From assembly GCF_002151125.1 (NCBI RefSeq), contig NZ_MDJZ01000017.1, positions 186,001 through 250,000 of the forward strand: a stretch of 64,000 nucleotides of DNA, written 5' to 3'. The translations under genes were made by a program, and so were the position numbers. The notes beneath the pieces were generated by a model, which was not told where the DNA came from, ran no database searches, and saw only the letters and a program-made list of their open reading frames with translations. Below, one piece after another: positions 33,236-42,333 of the stretch (position 1 is its first letter; the number at the start of each line of letters is the position of its first letter). The stretch is from Clavibacter michiganensis. Lineage in GTDB: Bacteria; Actinomycetota; Actinomycetes; Actinomycetales; Microbacteriaceae.

Positions 33236-33976
33236 TCAGGCCGGCGACGCCGCGGCGCGCTCGTCGGAGGTCGGTGCGGCGGCCTCGCGGAGGCGCTTCC
33301 GCTCGATCCGACGGGCGTTCCAGAGCAGGACGACGCCGAGCACCATGAGGCCGCCGGCCGCGAGCAGCGCCCAGGCGCCGCCGACGTGCGTCGTGATGAG
33401 CGCCGCGACCAGCGCGCCGAGCCCCATGCAGACGATCGCGCCGATGCGACGGGCCCAGGCGGCGCCGGTCCCGCCCGCGACGCGGCTGTCCGACGACAGG
33501 TTCACCATCGTCATGGTGACGACCACGGTCGAGAGGTCGCGCAGCCCGATGCTCTTGACGGCGGCCGCCTGCGCGCCCAGCAGCAGCGCGAGGAAGCCCG
33601 TGATGGCGATCATGATCCCGGTGTCGAGCGTCCCGACCGCGAGCCAGACGACGGCGAGCGCGAGGGTGAGCAGGGTGCCGGTGACGAGGATCCAGACGGA
33701 GGAGCGCGGCAGGTGCACGTCGGTGGGCGCGCGCCGGGTGATGCGCGACGCGATCACGGCGCCCAGCATGAAGGCCACGAGCGCCACGATGTTGTTGAGC
33801 ACGGGGATGTCGGCGACGCCCACCAGCCCGAAGCCGATGAAGAGGACGTTGCCGGTCATGTTGCCGGTGAAGACGCGGTCGAGCGCCAGGTAGCTGACGC
33901 CGTCGATGGCGCCCGTCGCGGTGGTCATCACGAGCAGGGCGGCGATGTAGGAGCCCTCGGGCCAGGGACGGGACAC
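33236..33976 (-). CDS. DUF1275 (YoaK) family membrane protein
   Basis: Protein of 246 aa with six transmembrane segments. The family motif ATGAIDGVSYLALDRVFTGNMTGN-type stretch is present in its N-terminal part (AIDGVSYLALDRVFTGNMTG). Function of the family is unknown; members sit in the cytoplasmic membrane and are common in actinobacteria. GTG start after a GGAGATCC ribosome-binding site. Basic C-terminal tail. Confidence 0.85.
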   Translation of the reverse strand: MSRPWPEGSYIAALLVMTTATGAIDGVSYLALDRVFTGNMTGNVLFIGFGLVGVADIPVLNNIVALVAFMLGAVIASRITRRAPTDVHLPRSSVWILVTGTLLTLALAVVWLAVGTLDTGIMIAITGFLALLLGAQAAAVKSIGLRDLSTVVVTMTMVNLSSDSRVAGGTGAAWARRIGAIVCMGLGALVAALITTHVGGAWALLAAGGLMVLGVVLLWNARRIERKRLREAAAPTSDERAAASPA

Positions 33977-34088
33977 GGGCGGATCTCCTCGGGGCTCGGG
34001 CGGCGGTCGCCCCAGGATACGGGCGGCCGCGCGCGGCGGATCCTCGCGGCCGTCGTCGACCGTCAGCCGGCGGGACGCGCCGCGCGGC

Positions 34089-35075
34089 TCAGGCGCTCGC
34101 CTCGCGCGTGGCGCGCGCGGCGGCCGACGCGAGCCGGGACACCTCGTCGTCGTCGAGCACGAGCCGCGCGGCGGGCATCAGCTGCCGGATCTGCCGGGCC
34201 GTCCGCGCGCCGACCAGCGCGCTCGCGATCCCGGGCCGCCCGAGCACCCACGCGATGGCGACCTCGGCGACCGTGACGCCGCGCATCCGCGCGACCTCCT
34301 CCGCGGCCCGCACGGTGGCGTGACCGGCGGGCGACATGTACTGCTCCGCGTCGAGCGCGCGGGCCGACGGCACCGCGGGCGCGCCCGGCAGGTACTTGCC
34401 CGTGAGGAAGCCCTTGGCGAGCACGCTGTGCGCGACGAGGCCGACGCCCTCCTGCCGGACGACCGCCTGCAGCCGCCCCTCCGTGCGCTCGCGCGCCAGC
34501 AGGCTGTACTCCTCCTGCACCACGCCCACCGGGACCGCCCCGGATCCGTGGGCCAGCGCCAGCGCCTGCTCCAGCCGGTCGGGCGAGAAGCCCGAGACGC
34601 CCACGAGCCGCGCCTTGCCCTCCTTCACGAGGTCGGACAGCGCGGCGACCGTCTCCTCGAGCGGGGTGCGGGTGTCGTCGAGGTGGGCGTGCACCACGTC
34701 GACGCGGTCCGTCCCGAGGCGGCGGAGCGACGCGTCGACCCCGCGGCGGATGGAGTCGGCCGACGTGCCGGGCGCGTCCCGGCTCTTGCCGACCTTGGTG
34801 CCGACCACGACGTCGTCGCGGCAGCCGCGCGCGGCCAGCCAGCCGCCGATGATCGCCTCCGACTCGCCGCCCGCGTGGCCGGGCACCCACTGCGAGTAGG
34901 AGGACGCGGTGTCGACGAACGTGCCGCCCTCCTCGCGGTAGGCGTCGAGGATCGCCCATGCCTCGTCGCGGTCGGCGGTCCAGCCGAAGCCGCTCGTGCC
35001 GAGGCCGAGGGTCGAGACGACGACGCCGGACGTGCCGAGGGCGCGCGTGCGTGGGCCGGGGGCGGCGGGGAACAT
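34089..35075 (-). CDS. Aldo/keto reductase
   Basis: Protein of 328 aa. Tetrad regions: FVDTASSYSQW, VVGTKVG and DVVHAHLDD (His), and the cofactor loop GARTARQIRQL. About 45% like the reductase at 27967-28905 by eye; both keep the GGESE.IIG.WLA.RG motif, so they are paralogues of one AKR group. No linked pathway genes. Start at 35075 chosen because translation of the upstream extension has no family similarity and crosses the tRNA-Tyr gene. Confidence 0.88.
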   Translation of the reverse strand: MFPAAPGPRTRALGTSGVVVSTLGLGTSGFGWTADRDEAWAILDAYREEGGTFVDTASSYSQWVPGHAGGESEAIIGGWLAARGCRDDVVVGTKVGKSRDAPGTSADSIRRGVDASLRRLGTDRVDVVHAHLDDTRTPLEETVAALSDLVKEGKARLVGVSGFSPDRLEQALALAHGSGAVPVGVVQEEYSLLARERTEGRLQAVVRQEGVGLVAHSVLAKGFLTGKYLPGAPAVPSARALDAEQYMSPAGHATVRAAEEVARMRGVTVAEVAIAWVLGRPGIASALVGARTARQIRQLMPAARLVLDDDEVSRLASAAARATREASA

Positions 35076-35155
35076 CGGTGGTGGATCCAGGTCGTCGGGC
35101 GCGCGGGCGACTCTGCCGGCGCGGGCGGGCCCCGACGGATGCGGCGGGGCAGACG

Positions 35156-35181
35156 AACGGCCCCGTGCGAGCGGGGCCGTT
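35156..35181 (-). terminator. Terminator of tRNA-Tyr
   Basis: 10-bp perfect stem (AACGGCCCCG with CGGGGCCGTT) and a 6-nt loop, 9 nt beyond the 3' end of tRNA-Tyr on the minus strand. Confidence 0.75.
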
Positions 35182-35189
35182 CCGTGCGG

Positions 35190-35271
35190 TGGCGAGTGAG
35201 GGATTCGAACCCCCGAAGGCTGAGCCGTCTGATTTACAGTCAGATCCCTTTGGCCGCTAGGGTAACTCGCC
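35190..35271 (-). tRNA. tRNA-Tyr (anticodon GTA)
   Basis: 82-nt class II tRNA with long variable arm. Acceptor GGCGAGT with ACTCGCC, anticodon stem-loop CTGACTGTAAATCAG giving GTA, T arm GGGGGTTCGAATCCCTC, discriminator A. CCA not encoded. Confidence 0.96.
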
Positions 35272-35402
35272 ATGCGCACCCGACCTGTGTGATCACGGAC
35301 CGGAGACGCTCGTCGATGATAGCGGTCGCCGCCCCGCGAACCGAAATCGCCCGGCCGCCGCCCCCGTGGGCCCCGCGGCGCGCGTCCCTTAACATGGTCG
35401 GC

Positions 35403-35891
35403 ATGGCAGATTCCTCGTTCGACGTCGTCAGCAAGGTCGACCGCATGGAGGCGGACAACGCCGTCCACCAGACCCAGAAGGAGGTGGAGCAGCGCTACGA
35501 CTTCAAGAACGTGGGCGCCTCCATCGAGTGGAGCGGCGACACCATCCTCATGAAGGCGTCCAGCGAGGAGCGCGTGAAGGCGATCCTCGACGTGCTGCAG
35601 ACCAAGATGATCAAGCGCGGCATCGGCCTCAAGAGCCTCGAGGAGGGCGAGCCGTTCGCCTCCGGCAAGGAGTACCGGATCGAGGTCACCCTCAAGCAGG
35701 GCATCGACCAGGCCAACGCGAAGAAGCTCGGCAAGATCATCCGCGACGAGGGCCCGAAGAGCATCAAGAGCCGCGTCGAGGGCGACGAGCTCCGCGTCTC
35801 GAGCAAGAGCCGCGACGACCTGCAGCAGACCATCGCGCTGCTCAAGGGCGCCGACGTCGACCTCGACCTGCAGTTCGTCAACTTCCGCTGA
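35403..35891 (+). CDS. YajQ-family nucleotide/c-di-GMP-binding protein
   Basis: Protein of 162 aa, full length for the family. MADSSFDVVSKVDRMEADNA, VEQRYDFKNVGASIEW, KMIKRGIGLKSLEEGEPFAS and RVSSKSRDDLQQTIALLKGA are family signatures; two ferredoxin-like subdomains. Some YajQ proteins bind c-di-GMP and affect virulence gene transcription in Xanthomonas; in actinobacteria the role is open. ATG is 7 nt after TAACAT (35390-35395), leaderless. Confidence 0.95.
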   Translation: MADSSFDVVSKVDRMEADNAVHQTQKEVEQRYDFKNVGASIEWSGDTILMKASSEERVKAILDVLQTKMIKRGIGLKSLEEGEPFASGKEYRIEVTLKQGIDQANAKKLGKIIRDEGPKSIKSRVEGDELRVSSKSRDDLQQTIALLKGADVDLDLQFVNFR

Positions 35892-35971
35892 TCCGCGGGG
35901 GCTCCGGGCGCGTGTCCGTCGAGCCCCCCCCGCCCCGTCGGCCGCGGGACGCCCCGGATAGACTCCGGCTG

Positions 35972-37441
35972 ATGGAAGCCTCGATGACCACCCTCGTCCT
36001 CGCGGGGATCGCGGTCGTCATCGACTTCATCGTGCGCGTGGTGGCCCTGCTGGTCATCCCCCGCAACCGCCGGCCGTCGACCGCCATGGCGTGGCTGATG
36101 GCGATCTTCTTCCTGCCGTACCTCGGCATCTTCCTGTTCCTCCTCATCGGCTCGACCCGGCTGCCGAAGCGGCGCCGCGAGAAGCAGCAGGAGATCAACC
36201 GGTTCATCATCGAGTCGACCGAGGGCATCGAGCGCGTCACGCGCGAGCACTCGTGGCCGAGCTGGCTCGACTCGGTCGTGGAGCTCAACCGCACGCTGGG
36301 ATCCATGCCGCTCGTGGGCGGCAACCGGGCGAAGCTCTACAGCCACTACGACGAGTCCATCGCCGCGATGACCGCGGAGGTGGAGAAGGCGACGCGCTAC
36401 GTGCACGTCGAGTTCTACATCCTCGCGTGGGACGTCACGAGCGCCCCCTTCTTCGACGCGCTGGAGCGCGCGGTGCAACGCGGCGTCACCGTGCGCGTGC
36501 TGCTCGACCACATCGCCTCGCTGCGCGCGCCCGGCTACAAGCGGACGACGCGGAAGCTCACGGCCATCGGCGCGGACTGGCACCTCATGCTCCCCGTGCA
36601 GCCGCTCCGCGGGCGCTACCAGCGGCCGGACCTCCGCAACCACCGCAAGGTGCTCGTGGTCGACGGGCGCGTGGGCTTCATGGGATCCCAGAACATGGTG
36701 CACCGCAGCTACAACAAGGTCGTCAACCGCAAGCGCGGCCTCAAGTGGCAGGACCTCATGACCCGCCTCGAGGGCCCCATCGTGAGCGGCCTCAACGCGA
36801 TCTTCATCACCGACTGGTACGCGGAGACCGACCAGCTGCTCGTGCGCGAGACCGAGCCCATCGAGATCGCCGCCTCCGACGTCGACGAGGAGCTCGACTG
36901 CCAGGTCGTGCCCTCCGGCCCCGGGTTCCCGGGCGAGAACAACCTGCGGCTGTTCAACGCGCTGCTCTACTACGCGCAGGAGCGGATCGTCATCACGTCG
37001 CCGTACTTCGTGCCCGACGACTCGATGCGGTACGCCATCACCACGGCCGTGCAGCGCGGGCTGTCGGTGGAGCTGTTCGTGAGCGAGATCGGGGACCAGC
37101 CCGTGGTCTACCACGCGCAGCGCTCGTACTACGAGGAGCTGCTGAAGGCCGGCGTGCGGATCTGGATGTACCGGGCCCCGTACATCCTGCACAGCAAGCA
37201 CTTCACGATCGACGACGACGTGGCCGTCATCGGGTCGAGCAACATGGACATGCGCTCGTTCAGCCTCAACATGGAGGTGTCGCTCATGGTGCGCGGCCCC
37301 GGCTTCGTGCGCGAGATGCGCCGGATCGAGGACGGCTACCGGCAGCGCAGCCGCGAGCTGACGCTCGACGAGTGGAGCCGACGCACCCGCACCAGCACGG
37401 TGCTCGACAACCTGGCGCGCCTCACCTCGGGCGTGCAGTAG
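35972..37441 (+). CDS. cls: Cardiolipin synthase (phospholipase D family)
   Basis: Protein of 489 aa. Two N-terminal transmembrane helices (TTLVLAGIAVVIDFIVRVVA, AMAWLMAIFFLPYLGIFLFL) forming the PLDc_N domain, then two HKD motifs: NHRKVLVVDGRVGFMGSQN (about 226) and HSKHFTIDDDVAVIGSSN (about 410). Condenses phosphatidylglycerol to cardiolipin at the inner membrane. ATG follows TAGACT (35959-35964) by 7 nt. Length and domain order are normal. Confidence 0.94.
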   Translation: MEASMTTLVLAGIAVVIDFIVRVVALLVIPRNRRPSTAMAWLMAIFFLPYLGIFLFLLIGSTRLPKRRREKQQEINRFIIESTEGIERVTREHSWPSWLDSVVELNRTLGSMPLVGGNRAKLYSHYDESIAAMTAEVEKATRYVHVEFYILAWDVTSAPFFDALERAVQRGVTVRVLLDHIASLRAPGYKRTTRKLTAIGADWHLMLPVQPLRGRYQRPDLRNHRKVLVVDGRVGFMGSQNMVHRSYNKVVNRKRGLKWQDLMTRLEGPIVSGLNAIFITDWYAETDQLLVRETEPIEIAASDVDEELDCQVVPSGPGFPGENNLRLFNALLYYAQERIVITSPYFVPDDSMRYAITTAVQRGLSVELFVSEIGDQPVVYHAQRSYYEELLKAGVRIWMYRAPYILHSKHFTIDDDVAVIGSSNMDMRSFSLNMEVSLMVRGPGFVREMRRIEDGYRQRSRELTLDEWSRRTRTSTVLDNLARLTSGVQ

Positions 37442-37461
37442 GCGCGAGCCCGCGGAGCGGA

Positions 37462-37941
37462 TCAGTCGCGGTCGGGCGCCTCGTCAGCGTGCTCGGCGGC
37501 CCGCTCCTGCGCGGTGGCGCGGTCGAGCACGTCCTGCAGGAGGTCGCGGAGGGCCGAGTCGCCCGTCTCCTCGCCCGCGATGTCGCGGCGGACCTGGTCG
37601 CCGACCCGCCAGATCACGGGGAGCATCTCGCGCCCGGTGTCCGTGAGGCCGACCGAGAGCCGACGCTCGTCCGTTGTGTCGCGGAAGCGCGTGACGTAGC
37701 CGAAGACCTCGAGGCGCTTGAGCAGCGGCGAGAGCGTGCCCGGGGTGAGGTGCAGCTTCTCGGCGAGGTCGACGACCGCCTGCGGCTCCTCCTCGTCGAG
37801 CGCGAGCAGCACGAGGTACTGCGGATGCGTCAGGTTGAGCGGCTGCAGCAGCGGCCGGTAGAGCGAGACCACCGCTCGCGAGGCGGCGGCCAGGAGCACG
37901 CCCGTCTCGTCCTGCAGCAGTGTGAGCGATCTCTGTGCCAT
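37462..37941 (-). CDS. MarR-family regulator
   Basis: Protein of 159 aa, convergent with cls. Winged helix: LTHPQYLVLLALDEEEP, VVDLAEKLHLTPGTLSPLLK (recognition helix) and FRDTTDERRLSVGLTDTG (wing). Resembles OhrR in overall layout but contains no Cys at all, so it cannot sense peroxide through cysteine oxidation. No target gene is adjacent upstream. AGGAGAGAGAC ribosome-binding site. Confidence 0.88.
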   Translation of the reverse strand: MAQRSLTLLQDETGVLLAAASRAVVSLYRPLLQPLNLTHPQYLVLLALDEEEPQAVVDLAEKLHLTPGTLSPLLKRLEVFGYVTRFRDTTDERRLSVGLTDTGREMLPVIWRVGDQVRRDIAGEETGDSALRDLLQDVLDRATAQERAAEHADEAPDRD

Positions 37942-38064
37942 GTCTCTCTCCTCTGGCTCGTCAGTACGTCGATGCCGGGGTCTTGGACACTTCCTCCACC
38001 GTACGCCTGTCGGGGCGAGGGGGACCGCGCGTACAGGCAACCATCGGCCGGGGTCGTCGCACGC

Positions 38065-38748
38065 TCATGCGAGCGTACGGGGAGCGGACACCACGACGAG
38101 CGCGCCCAGCACGAGCCACGGGCCGAACGGGACCGCGGTCGACGCGTGGGCGCGGCTGGCGACGAGCAGCGCCGTGGCCGCCACGCCGCCGAGCAGCGTG
38201 CCCGCGGCGAGTCCCAGCGCGACCTGCGCGGCACCGAGCTGGCCGAGCGCGAGGCCGACGACGCCGGCGAGCTTCACGTCGCCCGCGCCGAGGCCGCCGC
38301 CCGTCGCGGCCCGGAGGAGCGCCAGCAGGAGGAACGCGCCCGCGCCGCACGCCGCGGCCTGGACGAGGAGACCGGATCCGCCGTCGACCAGCGCGAGCGC
38401 GGCCGCCGCCACCGCCGCGGGGCCGGTGGCCCGGTCCGGCAGGCGGTGCGCGGCGAGGTCGGCCAGGACGAGCACCGGGCCGACCGCGACGACCAGGAGC
38501 GCCACGGGGATCCGCGCGGGCGGCGTCTCGGCGACGACGGTGGCCGCGAGGATGCCCGTGACGAGGGCGGCGACGACCGCGGCGGCGCGGCCGAGGCCGG
38601 GGAGCGGATCCAGCGGGCGGGCGTCGAGGCCGTCGGGGCGGCGGCCTCCCGCGAGGGCGACGCGGGCGAGGGCCGGGGAGGCGGCGCCGACGGCGGCACC
38701 GGCGAGCCCGGTCGCGACGAGGAGGACGGGCGAGGCGTCGGGGATCAC
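38065..38748 (-). CDS. Type IV prepilin-like peptidase (A24 family)
   Basis: Protein of 227 aa, six or more transmembrane segments, Ala/Val/Leu-rich. GxGD protease motif GGLGAGDVKLAG and the first catalytic Asp in VLADLAAHRLPD. The N-terminal Cys-rich methyltransferase domain of PilD is absent, as in TadV-type enzymes. It would cut prepilins or pseudopilins for Tad-like pili or competence; no pilus genes lie nearby. GTG start. Confidence 0.85.
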   Translation of the reverse strand: MIPDASPVLLVATGLAGAAVGAASPALARVALAGGRRPDGLDARPLDPLPGLGRAAAVVAALVTGILAATVVAETPPARIPVALLVVAVGPVLVLADLAAHRLPDRATGPAAVAAAALALVDGGSGLLVQAAACGAGAFLLLALLRAATGGGLGAGDVKLAGVVGLALGQLGAAQVALGLAAGTLLGGVAATALLVASRAHASTAVPFGPWLVLGALVVVSAPRTLA

Positions 38749-38814
38749 GCGGCGACCCTAGAGGGAGCGGCCCGGCCGCGAGGGGACCCGGCGCGCGGCT
38801 GGGGACGGACGACG

Positions 38815-38849
38815 GACGGGCGACCGCGGGAGGACCGCGGACGCCCGTC
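38815..38849 (-). terminator. Hairpin terminator of the fprA gene
   Basis: Stem GACGGGCG-A-CCGCGG with its complement, one A-A mismatch, loop GAGGA; 23 nt past the fprA stop on the minus strand. Confidence 0.7.
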
Positions 38850-38871
38850 GGCGTCGATCAGGGGATGCGGA

Positions 38872-40242
38872 TCACACGGACTGGCGTGTGCGCGACGCCT
38901 CGAGCATCTCGTCGCGCTCGACCACCTTGATGCGGGCGCGGCCGTGCGGCTCGCCCAGCGCGATCTCGTGCTCGTCGAGCGCGTGCCACCCGGCGAGGTC
39001 GGTGTACTCGATGCCGCGCTCGGTGAGGAGGTCGACGATCGCCTGCTCCTCGGGCGCCCCGGGGGTCCACCAGTCGCCCTGGTCGTTGAGCACGTGCGAG
39101 ACGGTCTCCATGGCGTCGGACTTGGTGTGCCCGATGAGGCCGATGGGGCCGCGCTTGATCCAGCCCGTGGCGTAGACGCCGGGGATGCGTGCGTTGTCCA
39201 TGTCGAGGACCTGGCCCTCGTGGTTCGGGATGACGCCGCGGCGCTCGTCGAACGGGATCCCGTCGACGGGCGAGCCGAAGTAGCCGACCGCGCGGTAGAT
39301 CGCCTGCACGGGCACGTCGCGGAACTCGCCCGTGCCCTCGACGCCTCCGAGGCCGTCGGGGCGCGTGCGCTCGATGCGCAGGCCCGCGACGCGCGGCTCG
39401 GCGTCGTCGGACGCGAGCACCTCGGCGGGGCGGGAGTAGAAGTGCAGGTGCAGGCGGCGGGACGCGGTGCCGGCCGCGCGCGTGCGCCACTTCTCCAGCA
39501 CGCGGCTGATGACCATGACCTGCTTGTTGGTCTTCGCGGCCTCCTCGGCGGCGGGATCCACGCCGAAGTCCTCGTCGTAGACGACCACGTCGACGTCGGG
39601 CACCTCGCCGAGCTCGCGCAGCTCGAGCGGCGTGAACTTCACCTGCGCGGGTCCGCGGCGGCCGAAGACGTGCACGTCGGTGACGGGCGAGCGCTTGAGG
39701 CCCGTGTAGACGTTGTCCGGGATCTCGGTGGGCAGCAGGTCGTCGGCGTGCTTGGACAGCATGCGCGCCACGTCGAGCGCCACGTTGCCGTTGCCGATGA
39801 CGGCGACCTCGCGCGCGTCGAGCGGCCAGTCGCGCGGGAAGTCGGGGTGGCCGTCGAACCAGTTGACGAAGTCGGCCGCGCCGTAGGAGCCCGGCAGGTC
39901 GATGCCGGGGATGTCGAGCTCGGCGTCGCGGATCGCGCCCGTGGAGAAGATGACCGCGTTGTAGTGCTCCTGCAGGTCCTCCAGCGTGATGTCGCGGCCG
40001 TAGTCGACGTTGCCGAAGATGCGGATGTCGCCGCGGTCGAGCACGTCGCGCAGCGCGTTGACGATGCCCTTGATGCGCGGGTGGTCGGGCGCGACGCCGT
40101 AGCGGACGAGGCCGTACGGCGCGGGGAGGCGCTCGAACAGGTCGATGGAGACGTCGAACTGCTTCTCGGCCTTCAGGATGATGTCGGCCGCGTAGATGCC
40201 CGCGGGCCCTGCGCCCACGATGGCCAGCCTGAGCTTGGTCAC
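38872..40242 (-). CDS. fprA: FprA-type ferredoxin/adrenodoxin NADP reductase
   Basis: Protein of 456 aa, FAD and NADPH domains. FAD-binding GAGPAGIYAADI at the N terminus, LPAPYGLVRYGVAPDHPRIK typical of adrenodoxin reductases, NADPH-binding GNGNVALDVARML, and the second FAD contact GVYATGWIKRGPIGLIGHTK. Transfers electrons from NADPH to ferredoxin. GTG start. The gene is 90 nt downstream of the polyprenyl synthase gene and may share its transcript. Confidence 0.94.
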   Translation of the reverse strand: MTKLRLAIVGAGPAGIYAADIILKAEKQFDVSIDLFERLPAPYGLVRYGVAPDHPRIKGIVNALRDVLDRGDIRIFGNVDYGRDITLEDLQEHYNAVIFSTGAIRDAELDIPGIDLPGSYGAADFVNWFDGHPDFPRDWPLDAREVAVIGNGNVALDVARMLSKHADDLLPTEIPDNVYTGLKRSPVTDVHVFGRRGPAQVKFTPLELRELGEVPDVDVVVYDEDFGVDPAAEEAAKTNKQVMVISRVLEKWRTRAAGTASRRLHLHFYSRPAEVLASDDAEPRVAGLRIERTRPDGLGGVEGTGEFRDVPVQAIYRAVGYFGSPVDGIPFDERRGVIPNHEGQVLDMDNARIPGVYATGWIKRGPIGLIGHTKSDAMETVSHVLNDQGDWWTPGAPEEQAIVDLLTERGIEYTDLAGWHALDEHEIALGEPHGRARIKVVERDEMLEASRTRQSV

Positions 40243-40332
40243 TGGTGTCTCCGGTTCGTCGTCGTCCCCGTGCCGGCCGTCGGGGGCGTGGTGGTGCGGA
40301 TCCCCGCGAGAGCCGGCGGGGACGAGCGTCAG

Positions 40333-41406
40333 CTAGCGCGTGCGCTCGACGATGGTGTCGGCGAAGCGCGTGAGCGCCTTCTTGACCGGGCCCTCGGGGA
40401 GCGGGGCGAGCGCCTCGACCGCCTCGGCGGCCCAGCGGTGCGCCTCCGCGATGGTGCGGGCCGTGACCTCGTGGTCGCGGAGCTCGGCGATGGCCGCCGT
40501 GAGGTCGGCCTCGGACTCGGGCGTCTCCTCGTGCTCGACGTCGCGCTGGATGCGGGCGAGCAGCGTCGCCGCGTCCTGGTCCGTGGCCGCGAGGCGGGTC
40601 AGGTAGAGCAGCGGGAGCGTGGAGACGCCGGCGCGGAGGTCGGTGCCGGCGAGCTTGCCGGTCTCCTCGGGCTGGTCGGCGAGGTCGAGCACGTCGTCCA
40701 CGAGCTGGAAGGCCACGCCCGTGCGCTCGCCGAACGCCAGCACGGCCGACTCGAGCTCGGGATCCGCGCCGGAGTAGATGACGCCCATCTGCGCCGCGCA
40801 GGCGATGAGGGAGCCGGTCTTGTCGGCGAGGACGTCGAGGTAGTGCTCGATGGGGTCCTGGTCCTCGCGCGGGCCGATGGTCTCGTGCAGCTGGCCGAGG
40901 ACGAGGCGCTCGAACGTGGCGGCCTGCAGCCGGATGGCGCGGGGGCCGAGGTCGGCGACGATCTTGCTGGCGCGGGCGAAGAGGAGGTCGCCCGCGAGGA
41001 TCGCGATGGAGTTGCCCCAGACGGCCTGCGCGCTCGGGACGCCGCGGCGCATGTCCGCCTCGTCCATGACGTCGTCGTGATACAGCGAGGCGAGGTGCGT
41101 GATCTCGATGGCGACGGCCGCGTCGACCACCTGCTGCGTGTTGCCCTCGCCGAGCTGGGCGATGAGGAGCGCGAGCATCGGGCGCACGCGCTTGCCGCCC
41201 GCGTCGAGCAGGTAGCGGGTGGTGACGTCGGCCACGTCGTCGGCGAAGCGCACCTCGCGGAGGAGCTGCTCCTCGACGAGCGCGAGCCCGTCGTCGATGC
41301 TGCGCGCCATCCGGCGGTCGCCCGAGGACGAGAAGAGGCGCTCGGTGATGCTGGCGTGGGAGGCGACGGAGGTGCCGCGGCGGGCGAGCGGGATGCTCGG
41401 ACTCAT
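40333..41406 (-). CDS. Long-chain polyprenyl diphosphate synthase
   Basis: Protein of 357 aa. Trans-prenyltransferase with the first Asp-rich motif HDDVMDEADMRRG and the second QLVDDVLDLADQ; GGKRVRPMLALL near the N terminus. Small residues before the first motif (ASLYHDD) fit a long product. It makes the isoprenoid chain of menaquinone; menG lies directly upstream on the same strand. Start at 41406 chosen for the AAGGAC ribosome-binding site 8 nt upstream; an in-frame start at 41433 is possible. Confidence 0.93.
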   Translation of the reverse strand: MSPSIPLARRGTSVASHASITERLFSSSGDRRMARSIDDGLALVEEQLLREVRFADDVADVTTRYLLDAGGKRVRPMLALLIAQLGEGNTQQVVDAAVAIEITHLASLYHDDVMDEADMRRGVPSAQAVWGNSIAILAGDLLFARASKIVADLGPRAIRLQAATFERLVLGQLHETIGPREDQDPIEHYLDVLADKTGSLIACAAQMGVIYSGADPELESAVLAFGERTGVAFQLVDDVLDLADQPEETGKLAGTDLRAGVSTLPLLYLTRLAATDQDAATLLARIQRDVEHEETPESEADLTAAIAELRDHEVTARTIAEAHRWAAEAVEALAPLPEGPVKKALTRFADTIVERTR

Positions 41407-41439
41407 GTTCGGCGTCCTTGTCTGTGGGTTCACGCGCGG

Positions 41440-42177
41440 TCAGGACGCGGCGGGACGGGGAGCGGCGTGACGGCCGGCCGGCTTGACGCCGCGGTGCAGC
41501 GCCACGATCCCCGCAGTGAGGTTACGGTGCTCGACCGACGCGAATCCAGCCTCGCGGAGCCACGACGACAGCGTCTCCTGGTCGGGCCAGGCCTGGATCG
41601 ACTCGTTGAGGTACTCGTACGCGCTGGCGTTGGAGCTCACGAGCTTCACGAGCGACGGCGCGACGGCCTTCATGTAGAGGTCGTAGCCGCGGCGGACCAG
41701 CGGGACGGGCGGCGTGCTGAACTCGCAGATGACGATGCGGCCGCCGGGCTTGAGCACGCGGAGCAGCTCGTCGAGGCCCTTCCGGGGCTCCACCACGTTG
41801 CGGAGGCCGAAGGAGATGGTGACGGCGTCGAAGGAGTCGTCGTCGAAGGGGAGGTCGGTGGCGTCGGCGTGCACGAACTCGATGCGCGGGTTCCCGGCGT
41901 GACGGCGGCGGCCGACCTCGAGCATGCCCTCGGAGAAGTCGGCGGCGACCACGTGGGCGCCGGATGCGGCGAGCGCCGCGCTCGAGGTGCCCGTGCCGGC
42001 GGCGAGGTCGAGGATCCGCTCCCCGGCGACGGGGGCGACGGCCCGCGTGGTCGCGACGCGCCACAGCTGGTCGTTGCCTACCGAGAGGAGGGTGTTCGTG
42101 CGGTCGTAGGCGCTCGAGACCTCGTCGAACATGGCCGACACCTGGCCGGGCTTCTTGCTGAGGTCTGCTCGCATCAC
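41440..42177 (-). CDS. menG: Demethylmenaquinone methyltransferase
   Basis: Protein of 245 aa, SAM methyltransferase of the UbiE/MenG family. KKPGQVSAMFDEVSSAYDRT, motif I ILDLAAGTGTSSAALA, DATDLPFDDDSFDAVTISFG and the signature RGYDLYMKAVAPSLVKLVS. Last step of menaquinone synthesis. GTG start at 42177 lies 6 nt after TAGACT; an ATG follows as the second codon. Heads a unit with the polyprenyl synthase and fprA. Confidence 0.95.
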   Translation of the reverse strand: MMRADLSKKPGQVSAMFDEVSSAYDRTNTLLSVGNDQLWRVATTRAVAPVAGERILDLAAGTGTSSAALAASGAHVVAADFSEGMLEVGRRRHAGNPRIEFVHADATDLPFDDDSFDAVTISFGLRNVVEPRKGLDELLRVLKPGGRIVICEFSTPPVPLVRRGYDLYMKAVAPSLVKLVSSNASAYEYLNESIQAWPDQETLSSWLREAGFASVEHRNLTAGIVALHRGVKPAGRHAAPRPAAS

Positions 42178-42333
42178 GCGGTCAGTCTATTCGGGCGCGC
42201 TGGGCACGCGGTGGGCGGCGGCCGGATGCCCAGGGGCCGATCAGAGGACGGGGGCGGCGGGCGCCGGGCTGGGGCACCGGGGGCCGTCGCGGGCCCCGGG
42301 GAGGCCCGGATCCCCGGCGGTAGGCTGGCATCC

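Noticed and set aside
37462-37941. OhrR peroxide sensor
   Set aside because: The protein has no cysteine and no ohr gene is adjacent.
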